Assembly (NCBI GenBank): GCA_032158295.1
Contig: CM063246.1
Location: 12,959,608-13,023,607 of the forward strand
Source of the DNA: Pycnopodia helianthoides
Taxonomy: Eukaryota > Echinodermata > Asteroidea > Forcipulatida > Asteriidae
Length of the DNA stretch: 64,000 nucleotides
Direction: 5' to 3'
Of this stretch, positions 34,901-46,900 are shown piece after piece. How positions within the stretch are numbered: the first letter of the stretch is position 1; every line of letters begins with the position of its first letter. The notes below the pieces were generated by a model. It made no database searches, was not told the DNA's origin, and saw only the letters and a list, made by a program, of their open reading frames with translations. The position numbers and the translations under genes are program-made.

Positions 34901-37900
34901 TCCCAAAAGAGATTTACACATGTTGTACCCGCAAGTTTACTAGTAATAGTTACTTCCTACTTCCTATACTGTTTGGAGGATTTTAAACTTCGCGTGGTGG
35001 AGATCCAATCTAGTACATGTAGAAAGGTTTACGGTAACACCATCTACATGAAAATAATCTTTCAATGAGATGTTGTGATTCTGAAAAGAACCCTCGGTGT
35101 AACTCCGTGTTTGCATTTGGCTGTTGTCAAAGACCAACATCGACACTAGCCCACATAAAACAACAAACCTGTAAAAGTTTAAGCTACATTGGTCGCCAGA
35201 GTCACAACCAAAAATTAAAAAAAATAACAAAATAAAGCAAAATTCAATGCTTTACTTTTGTCAAACATCAGGTTTTAGTCTCGCGAGATCAAAACAACTT
35301 GTTTTACTAATTTCTCTAAAACTAAAGTATTTAAAGCAGAAATCGTTCATGGAAGTTTTCCGCCATGACCATCTATACACCATGTAACTTCTCTACAAAT
35401 CCAGAACACTTACATTTGGGTCTTCTCAATGTTACTCTCCTCAGTACAAGCCAGTTTCATAATTTATTCATTTTTTAGCACTTACATTGGGTCTTCTCAA
35501 TGTTACTTCCTCAGTACAAGCCATATCATGATTTATTCATTTTTTAGCCTGGTTAGAGTAGACATAAAATAACTTGAATGGCTTCTGACTGGCACCGAAC
35601 AAAGATATTGACGAACAAGATATGACAAACTAGGGAGACCGCCAACATTAGAGCTGGATAGCTCAGTTGGTAGAGCGCCAGCAAGTTGGTTTGGAGGTCG
35701 CAGGTTCAAATCCGCTCTTGTCAATTATTCCTTGTTCAACCCAAAATTATTTTAAAAAATTCACCCAGGCAGTTTCCCTTGTGGCTTATTACTTAATATA
35801 AAATAACTTGAAATGATCAATTTGAAGGCAAATTACCAAATGTCTCCATCCAGGATCTGGCGGTTATTTGGAGCTCCAGCATGGCCATAGTGAAGCACTG
35901 ATGCATTGATACCACTGGAAAGAAAATTTGACAAGAAAACACACAAAAAACACAATAATAATCACTCATTTAATTTATAACTAGTTTGGGCGTTCAGGTT
36001 GGCAGAGTGGTTTCTTTCCCTGCCTTTCACCTCTGTGGACCCAAGTTCGAATCCTGCCCTGACCGAAGCCTTACATGGGGATTGGGTTTTTCAGTACTTA
36101 ACCAATCATGTGGGCTTTTTCCAGTTTAGTTTTTCCTTCCACATGTAAAAATAGGATATCTTCCCCAGGTAACTTTAGGCCTATGGGTTACAATGCTGGG
36201 TTTCTTAACAATATTTCTGATAAACTAGTTATACAGATTTCAAAGTTGTTATTGAGCTTGTATTGTTATCATGTTAAATTTTGATTTTGTTTTATTTGTA
36301 AAAAAAATAATAATAAATTCTAACTCATGTAACATTTGATCAGGGATAAAGAATATTATTTTTGTTTTACCCATGTTCTTATGCATGCTAAGCGCTTTTC
36401 CCCCGAGTGCTGTACAAAAGAATCCAACAAGCTACTTGGGTGGGATTCAAACCTACAGTGTTTTCTGGGGGACTTAGAAAACACAGAATATACTGTGCTT
36501 ACCACATATCAGTGTAAAGGTATAACAAGAGTGTCAAATTCTTTTAGGGTAACCGCCAAAGATTGAATTTGTCTTACCTTGCACAGATACAGGTGTAAGC
36601 CACTCTGCGACATCCTCCATGGTAGTACACATGATGTTGGAATGTACTATAAAAAGAAAATACACAATAACCATTTATTACGGCTTGTTAATAAATTCAA
36701 CAACCGGCCGTCTGTCAACTGTTTGTAGTAAGTTCAACCAAACAAGAAGACAACGTCCGCTGCTCAGCTTAAAGATCGGGAAGGCAAGAAAAAGCTAGTT
36801 GTCTGATTCTTATGAAGGGCCTATAACAATTTGTTTTATGTATGACATTGCATAGGGCTTCTAATTGTACTTTTGGGACTTAATATAGTTTCAGCTTAAC
36901 GTTAATTTAGTGTTTATTTTGTTTAATATTTAGAACTTAAGAAACAGGAGAGTTGCTACCCATGACCCTACATTTATTTGAGAGAGTGACATTTGCATTC
37001 TGCTAAGCAGGAAATCATTGGCTCTACACGTTCATTTTGGAAGGGAAACTTCTTCACAAGAACATCTTGAAACGGCACTAGCACCATGAACGGTGACAAT
37101 GGCAATGACCTTGTTTGTCAAATCAAAACACTGTGGGAGACCTCACCGGGTAATTTTCTATTTTTTTTACGCAGGTCTGAGCATGCGCACAATTCAGAGA
37201 ACAATGTCTTTAACTATTGTATTAAATCTGCTGCCAGTAGCTTCCCTGACAGTTTCCTACATGTTCGGTAGTCAGCGAATCAGGAAAAGGAACCAGCTAA
37301 TCACCTCTCTAGCTGGTACTCCTGCATGCCCGGCCTGACCTTCTTCATGACCTCTTTGTGTGCCTCACAGCTGACCAGACAGACATAGCGCAAAATCTCA
37401 AGCTCACCTGGACTCTTGAAGACTCGACTGAAATGAAACAGGAGCAACAAAAAACAATATCAGTTAAGGATTTACATTGTATTTACGGGGTGTGTAATAC
37501 CTATGATATTTGATCTGATGAAAGACTGGGATGGCAGAAAACTTTCAGACAAGTAACTCTTCCTCTTTTACAGAAAGTTATTTAGGTTAAAATATTGGAC
37601 TCAAGTGTGAAATCCAATCATCATAGTTGCTTCTAGGTACGAGCCTTTTGTTGATGAGACAAAAATTTAGTCCCAAGTCATCAAAACCGTGCCTTGAGTC
37701 AAATTTAAGTTTACTGATGCTGTTGCTACTGGTCTTGGCCTTGCTGCCCCTTCAAGATATTCCAACAGACTAAGAATTTCTGATGAAAGGCCTTGTCTCC
37801 TTCCAAGATGAATTTCTAGACCAGACTTATTTCTTGATAATAAAAGGAAAAAGCATGGATCACATCAGGACAGCCTGATTTATTTATTAATGTTCCTTTT

Positions 37901-40900
37901 TACCAACTGCTTTCTCGTATGGTTTATTATCCATTTGTAATGGGATGAAAATGTAGGCCCCCTTTTTTTTGTAAACCAATCCTAGTTTACCTAGTCCACC
38001 TCAGACTAGGGCGAGTCTAGTAGTAGGTGGTTGCCTGGTGGTGTGATGAGTGGGTGATTGGTAGCAGCCTATGCAACCAATCACGGCGCATTGAGGAAGA
38101 GATGTCCAGAGGTCAGTGACCATCCCCAAGAAAGTGTTTGGACACTTGGCCACTGGACTCCGACAGAGGAAAGTTGTAAGATTTAACCCTCCAAGTTTCT
38201 TCAGTTTGTACACTTTGCCTCTGTCGGATATCTGCATTGGATTGCGCCAGCCCAGCTTAACATCACAATAATCATTATATTCATCCCTGTCCTGCTCTAG
38301 GTAAGTTTGATCTTACTTTTATCTTTCTTGTGAGCTTAGGCTTAAAAGTTAAAGTAAAGATCAGAGTGTCATATTAACATTAAGTTTGAACAGTCACTGC
38401 TTATTTTCTATTGTGTAAGGAAAGTGTTTTAGGATTTGATTATTGAAGTTCCCTTTTTAAATGCTCTTATTTTGAAATGATAATTGTTGACTTGTTGTTT
38501 TCCATGCTCTTTTAACTTTTGAAGTACAAAATGTAAATTACATTTTGTCTCAGTATTGCTTTGAACTTGATTTATTTAATGTTGCTTTGGTACTCTGCAT
38601 TTTTCATTATATTGTATTGTGAGAAAGAATACAGTACCCTTTTATTTCATGGTTTAAACTCCATTCAAAGTTGCTACTTTCCCAATAGTACTTGTTGAAA
38701 GCTTTCATGAGCAAGAGACAGAGACTAGTTTTCATTGATTTTAGTTTTTTGCATTCATTTTTCTTTTGGTTTAATGAAACTAAACTTTTCAGTTTCATAG
38801 TTTTGCTCTATGATGTTGATATATCTTTGATTTTTACTTTCTTGTTTGCTTTTAATCTTTGGCATTCACTTTTATTTTAGACTTCTTGAAAGTCTTTCAG
38901 AATCACTTTTGTATATAATTGTAGCTTAAATCCTTGTGTTTTTCATTGTTTATTGTAACATCCTGATTTCATGGAGCAATGAGTCATTATTCCATGAAAT
39001 GTCCTACCACAAACTATGCAAGGAGTGTTCTTTAATTGGCTTTAATCCTTGACTGTCCATCATTCAGCCTTAGGCACTGGTCTGGGAAGAAGGTGTTCAA
39101 TTTCACACCCATTAAGAGACTTCACTGACCAGTGCAATAAACATTCCCACAGTCATTGATTCACACTTACTTTATTTTAAAGATAAGTGGTTTCTTGTTA
39201 AAAGAATTATTTAGGTTTTAGTATTAAGTATTTAATTTTAGTGTATTTTATAGTTTTGAATGGCATATCGGATAAATTTTACACTTGGCCACTGGACTCC
39301 GACAGAGGAAAGTTGTAAGATTTAACCCTCCAAGTTTCTTCAGTTTGTACACTTTGCCTCTGTCGGATATCTGCATTGGATTGCGCCAGCCCAGCTTAAC
39401 ATCACAATAATCATTATATTCATCCCTGTCCTGCTCTAGGCGGATTCAAAATACCAGAGAGCCAGCAGGACAGCGAAATATCAACTCATCACTTGTTCAA
39501 CTTCACCATTGTTACTGATTGCAACGAAAACAGTAATCCTGTCCCCTGATCAAGGACAAGGAACTGTTTTCGCACCACTTCTTCAAGTCCCCCATCATCG
39601 ACTTCAGCGCCCCCTTGTATCATCTTATCATCGTCTTGTCATCATCTTCAAAGTATCGACTAGCTATTCTTCATTTTTGCCGGGTGCGCCCAGTCACGTC
39701 CACAACTAAACAGATAGGCCATTCAATCGTTTCTTATATTTGCATTGTTTAATTGTATTATTTTGTAAAATTGTCCTTTTATATTTTATTGTCGAGACCC
39801 GCCAGGTTTTCTATTACTCTTCTTTTATTTGAGATATGTTTTAACTTTCTCATATGATGATAATACAGCGTTTAAATCGCCCTTCCCTTCATTTGTAGCC
39901 GGAATAAACCAACCTTTCATTTTTTACAAGCAAATACCAGCGTATCCCTTGTAAAATTCATTATGTCTCATTATAGAGTGCGCTAGCCGCATTCGAACCT
40001 GTTACACATTTATTTAAAGACATTGAACAAACTCTTTCAACATCATTCTAATTCATGATTGAAGACAAATTTTAAAAGATTTAGAGCATATTTAAAAATC
40101 ATTCTGAATGCTTCACATTTGAAGTACAAAACTTACCACTCGGAAATTTCTGGATGGAGAATAGAATTTTCCACAGTGAACCTAAAATAAAAATACAAAA
40201 AAAAAACCAGGACAGAAAGGTCTTAGAAATTTAACACACATTTTGCATATTAAAAAAAAAAAATGCTTTGCGTAATAAAATTTAATGATAACTATATACC
40301 ACTCAAACAGATTCTTGTAGTTCGATTGGTGGAACATGCGTCACATGTCATCCATTACCTTGCCATGTATTTACTGCTGCAACGCTTCAAAAATTTCAAA
40401 CTGGGGTCAATTATGGATAATTATTGTATGCTTTGCAGCATCGTTTCCAAAATAATCGTTCCCCGCCCGTTTATCCAAATGAGGCACGGTCATGTCACGG
40501 CGGACAAGGATGGTGTCTACATGGAGTTATCCTGCTGTTTAGAAGGTTTTTTGGAAAGAATTTTCAAAGTATGGGTGAATGAGTTTCCCCATCTATTTTA
40601 CGTTTATTGTGAACATTTTCCCGTCGACAAGGATCTTTGTGCGAGTTATATCAGCCAAATATTGAATGCATCTTGTTCATGCATTGTCGCAGAATATAAT
40701 CACTCGATGAAATCGGCTTCGCCATGCGACATGGAATAGTCCAGATTTGACCGTGTGATTATGTTTTGTGACAATGCACTAATATGCATCCACTGTTTGT
40801 ACAATGGGTCCTGGAGAACAAATGTTATGTCTGGAACAATGGAGTGTGACTCATTGTTTACATTCATACCAGCTGTGACCTTCCTGTTTCATATCATTTC

Positions 40901-43900
40901 CTGCACAGTTCATAATGGGATTTCCTTACTTGAATTGTAATATAGTTACATCCAAATGAGAATGTACAAAGACAACTTAAAGGCAGGGTCATAGATTAGT
41001 AACTACTCAAAAAACATAATGACCATAAAAACTATTTTGAGAAAGGAGTCCCTTTGAATGTGGTTTGGAAATTTTCTCACCCAAAACATCTGAATCTGAG
41101 AAACAATTCACGCATGAACAATTTCTCAGATTTATGAGGGTTCGTGTCCGTTTATGAATGCTGCGGCTCGAGATGTGATTGGTACCAGCTGTCATTTCAT
41201 TAAAAGTGGATGGATTCAACGCTTTTGTGATAATAAATAGTTCCCAGTAGACGCCATCTTTACGGGCAAATTGCATTTTGGCTTGCAGGTGCGTCAAACG
41301 CTCAACTTATTAACGCAGCCGCGTTGTTCACTGACCAATCCTGCAATGAGTTTTGTGAAATGCGCGCGTGTTGCACGCCGTTCTCACACGAAACGCCCGA
41401 CTGTTTGTTCTAAACTGCCCGTAAAGATGGCCGATTTACGTCATACTGCAACCTATCTATAACGTGACAGTTTTTGCTGTTTTCTCAGCAAGTACACTGC
41501 ATTCAGCTGAAACTTTCACAAATCAGCATTTACGTTGACAAAAACCAATCTATGACCCTACCTTTAAAGGGAATGGACATCATCGCGTTTTGGAACATCA
41601 CATTAATTCTCAACCTCTAGCTTTCAATAAACACACTCTACAACTACAGGGGCGACAGTTAATGCTGACAAAAAAAGGTCTGAAACTAGGATCCAAATTT
41701 GTTGAGGTATGTTGAAATGATGGCATTTCCATCTTTTGGTAACCCCCGAGTTATACTGATTGCAAAATCTTCTTGGAACAGTATCCGCAGTGCTAGAGAA
41801 AACATCCAAGATCATACTTTCTTTATATATGAAGAAAATAACAGCTTGTCTGTTCCCCAGGCAGACATAAAAAGTTCTGAATTCAGATAAAAGTCTGGCA
41901 TTTAATACTAAAAGTCGTTCAAAAACAGCATACAAAATATAAGCAATATAGACTTGTAGACGAGTCGTTGAATGTTTGTCGCAATGATAGAGTAACAGCT
42001 CTCCTGCAACTCTTTCGCTACTGTCTAAGGAGACTGCTCTCGCGAGACTACTGCCCTCAGGTGAGGCTGCTTGGCTTCCAACTAATAAGGCCGTAGTTGC
42101 GAGAGCAGTAGTCTCGTGGGAGCCAGCAGTCTCACGAGAACATATCCAGTGTCGCGAGATTCACGGAGGGAGTCGGTACGCTATCACCGCAACAAGCATG
42201 ACAAGTCAAAATCAGAAAGTGTGTCTCACTTGTCAATGCTGTCAAACGTGGCCTCATGTGATGTCAATCCACTGTCAGTATTTACACCTTTCTGTAGGGA
42301 AGTAACTTTTCATTATTAGTAGGGTTTGGGATGCAACATAAATACACAGGTGAAACACATGTTTTTTGAAAGATGCACACCATATTCTTTACATGTATAT
42401 TCACTCCAAAACTGGCAGACCATGGGCAGACTGTAGCTGCATGTACAATGTCACTGTCAGGGTTAGGGTTATAGTACTGCTCTTCTTCTGAAGAATCCAT
42501 CTACATCTCCTCGCCAATTTTGTATATAATCTTTCCAGTGAAAATAGCCATTGACTGTATGATAACTTGGAAACAATCAAACTTGTTGTTCCAGAACAAG
42601 AATGGCGATACTTTTACGCTGGTACACTGATGTAATGGCCATCCAGTCCCCCTCGCAATTGACTCTCAGCAAACAACGTCTGGTGCAAGACCTTCTCATT
42701 TTAATTTGCCAGAAAATGGGGTTGGGGTTGGCTTCAAATTCCCAAGGACTTTCCTGGGTATTGACTCTGTAGTGTGAAAAGGGTTAAAGAGGAAGGGCAA
42801 CAAAGTTCCAGGCAACTCCAGAGATAATTATATGCACGACTTACCAATGTAAGAAGAGTGCTTGGATGCATGGCTCTCAACACTTCTGCTATCTGTAGGA
42901 AAGACAAACAAGATGTTATTGATAATAATTATTTAACTGTTTAAAAACAAAATTATTTTACATCGCCCGTGTTCCTTGTGTTTCAAGGTTGTTTTGGTCT
43001 AAGTAACTTTTTAATTGCCTTCTGTGTATTGTTGTTTTTTACCTACTGTAACCACTGTGCAATTCAGCCTCCGGGCTGCAATATGGTGTGAATAAACCAA
43101 TAATAATAATAATAATAACCTCCATGTATTACTTTACTCTTCACTTAGCACAGCCCTTATGAACTTGGTCTAACAATTACATTGTGGTTCAAAAGTAGCC
43201 TTTTTCTTTCAATTTGTTTGTTTGGTAATCTATGTTTCGTCAGATACCAAGGTTTACAAAAACTTTGGCCCTTGGCATACAAAAAGTTGTGGTGTGACTA
43301 ACATGATAATTAATAGAACCACCCTCTTCTGGTACAATTGTTGTAAATAAATTTAAATACTTTATTGTCAAATGAAGTTTCATTAATGTTAATCATTCAA
43401 AACCAGTGATACAAGTACCTGAGTAACCAACTTTTGTCATTATGCCATGTTTCCAATGCAAATCAGGGCTTCTGATTTGCTTTTTCAAAAAGGGGACCGA
43501 CTGTTTGTTCCCGTCAAGCCTCAGATTGGTTACAATACAATCATTTGAAATGGGGAAAGCACAGTATTGTTAAAATCTATTAAAGTTACCTCCTCAACAT
43601 AATGCACTTCATCAACTGCGTAACGCTCTTTCAAATCATCATTCGACATCAACCTGAAAATGAAAAGTTACAAATTGTTGCTTCAAAATCACCTGGCATT
43701 AGCTATTATTATTAATTGGTTTTACCCACACACTGATGTGTGTAAAGCACTGCATACTTAATACTTTCCCGAGTCCTGTGAAAAAAATCCACAGGCGTTT
43801 TACTCAGGTTGGATTCCAACCCACGACCTTTGCCATTCTAGAGCAGACGTCTTACCACTAGACCACCAATCTTGTCCAATTCCAAGCACACAACGAAAAT

Positions 43901-46900
43901 GGGGAATCACCATGGCCCAATTTCATTGAGCTGCTTAAGCAGCAAATATTGCTTAACAAGTGTCTGCTAAGCAGAAATGATCAGGATACCAGTCACAAAT
44001 TGTACACGTGACATGGTAGTTTGACTGGTAACCTTACTCTGGTAAGCATAATTTGGTTGTGCTTAGCTACTTTTTGTGCTTAAGCAGCTCTATGAAATTG
44101 GGCCCATGCCCCATATTGAGCACCAAATGCAGGTTGGAAACAGTTTGCATCAAGTAAGCTGTCAAAACAAATCAACAACTCATTTTTCCAATGATAAGTT
44201 GTACCATGGAGGAAGGTTGTACTTACTTGCCAACATACACGATGTATGCCTCAGGAATCTTGGGGGCAAACAAAACCGTCTTGCCTGTATCAACAGAGAT
44301 TGCACCAAAGAACCCAGACAACTCTACACCAAATGTCCACATGAAAAAGGACTCCTACAAAAACACAACATAAATACACCAATCGTTAAGAGTAATTTCC
44401 TAATGGAACTAAAGTGAATGTTGCATTTGTTACTATTTGCATTTGAATTCTTTTGGATTTTTCTATTCTAACGACTAGAAAAACACTTTCCATGTCTTCA
44501 TGATGAATAAATAAATCTAGATTAATCTAGCCATCGAAGTTGGGGAAAAAATCCTCAGACATTCAGTTCACCTACAAAAAAGGGAGGGGGGGGGGGCAGG
44601 AGTGCAATCCAAACTTATCAAACTGAGAGATACTGTAATGCAACTAAAGTAGGACTTGAAACTTTGCATGGTGGGAATACAATCTAGTGAGAGATTTTCG
44701 GAGACGATGTAGTAAATGAACTCTGTCTATGAGCTGTGGTGGTTACCAACGGTTCTTCTCAGAAACACCACAGCTTGTAGAGAGAGTTCATAGTACATGG
44801 AGTCTCCGCAAACCTCTAGATTGTAATGCAACTTGCTGGGGATGGCACATGGGGGGGGGGCAACCAGTACATGTGTGGCACAGTGCCAACTTTTCATGCT
44901 CACAGCCAATGAAAAGTTGGCACGGTGCCACACATGAGCACAATGCAAGCAGTAAGTTGTTCTCTTGGTAGCCGTGATGGTAAAACTGAAGCATACATGT
45001 ATGCTTGTGAGTTTCGTACCAGAGCAGTTAATTTATTGTATGTTTGAAGAAATGTGTCAAAGTTGTTTGGAGTTAATTAAACCGTTAGAACTATGTTTCT
45101 TGAATTGATTTGGTATTGCCCTTTTTAAAAATAATTTGGGGTTGAACAAAGAAAAATTGACAAGGGTGGGAATCGAACCTACGACCTCCGGATTAATGTG
45201 CCCTAATGTTGGTGGTCTCAACTTTAAAAAAAAATCTTTGTTCAGGGTGCCAGTTAGAAGCCATTCAACCTGTAACTGCCCTGTAGCCAGGGATCACACC
45301 CAAGTTTATGATACAACATGGGAAGCCACAGCAGAGGGTTCACCTTACCTTAAGGGGATGCAACTTTTAATTTCAAATATCAAGTAATAAACCTCAAGGG
45401 AAACTGACTTTTTATGTATACTTCAGTATTTTCTTTTAGGGTCAAACCCTCTATTCCCAATCAAACGGTAATACTCTGCTTTTACACTCTACTGATGTTT
45501 TTCCTGAATTTGGTCGAGCTGCTTGGACTTTGAGGGTAAACCGACACAATACTGTTACTTTAAATGAAACCTCTTCTTCGCAAATAGCTCCCTTTGGGTG
45601 AATGTGACATTTTTTGGCTTTCAGTAGACCCCTTGCATTGGCCTATTGCTGAGGTCAAACAATGGAAATGTGCATGCCTGTACTCGCTACTCTCAGCCAA
45701 TGATAGGTCTTCATTGACCTCATTGAGGGAGCTGTTTTGGGATTGTGATGTCGTACGCAAGGGATCTACATGTATATAGGCTATAGAGACACTTCACTAC
45801 TTACCTGTCGAAACACCAGCTCTATATCTGTGCAGTATTGGTTGATATCCTTCCCTCCTTCAAGGAGAACCACAGCCCCAGAGGGTACATCCTTGTTGCC
45901 TCGCAGGCGATTCAGTAAACGCCCTCTATTGTCTGAATGCAGCTTAGCAGGGACAGGAAAGGTTTTACCGCCCAGGGAAAAAATTGGACTGAGGAGAGAA
46001 AGAAATACCGTTTTTTTTTAACCTATGAAATTAATAAATGAAAATGCCATGAACAAATACAGTGCAAAAGTAGATGTAATGTAAAAATTCAATTTTGCCA
46101 GATTGATCTGGTGAATTTGATATGACCAATAAAATGTTTTTGTTCAATAATAGTTAGTGTCTTAATTACCGTGGTCTCAATTTATCCCCTAGAAAAGATT
46201 CTGCAAGTTTCGCACATATTCCAACTTTTGAAGACCAAGTTGGCCCCTACCATATTAAGTTTCACATGTGTAGGCCTACAATTCTGTTTCTTCAATTAAT
46301 ACTTTAGTTTTAAATTAAATGTAGTTTATGGCTATTCAAATTATACCATATTGATGGGAAAGTAAAACTAAGCCATAAACTATTGAAAGTAACATAAATT
46401 TAAAGGAACGTTACAGAAGTGGTAAGTAAAATTTTCTTGAAGATCACAGATTTACATAAAACTTAAACGGTCTAATGATGATGATAGTAGAAAACATCCC
46501 TAGAAATATTTCTGTCTGAAGCCATATTTGATAAGAAATAAATCAAACTAATTTCCGATTGGAGTTTATCGCTCATGAGCGTTTTATTCATGCATTGTAT
46601 AACACATGCAAATTTGTAATCGGTTTTGCACTATTTTCTTGTGACCCAGATGGCCGATCGATCTCAAACTTCTACAGGTTTGTCAGTTTATGTTAATGGT
46701 GGATTATATAAAGTGCTTACACTGCCAGCAACTGTTTTGTTAGCAAAAACCAATTCTGTAATGTTCCTTTAACAAAGAAAATCTGAGAATAAAACTTGGC
46801 CTCTGTTTCCTGTTACTTGTAAATAATTATAAATTTTGCCCAACTGGCATTCAATCCGTTCATGTAATCAATACATCTATGTCATGGTCGCATGAATTCG

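Noticed and set aside
35651..35722. tRNA gene
   Set aside because: A- and B-boxes are present but the acceptor and anticodon stems do not pair and a SINE body follows, so it is a tRNA-derived SINE.
40263..40739. 158-residue plus-strand ORF in PEPD intron 6
   Set aside because: It begins in the dispersed family H repeat, lacks any recognisable domain, and related copies at 5795 and 15060 are not open.
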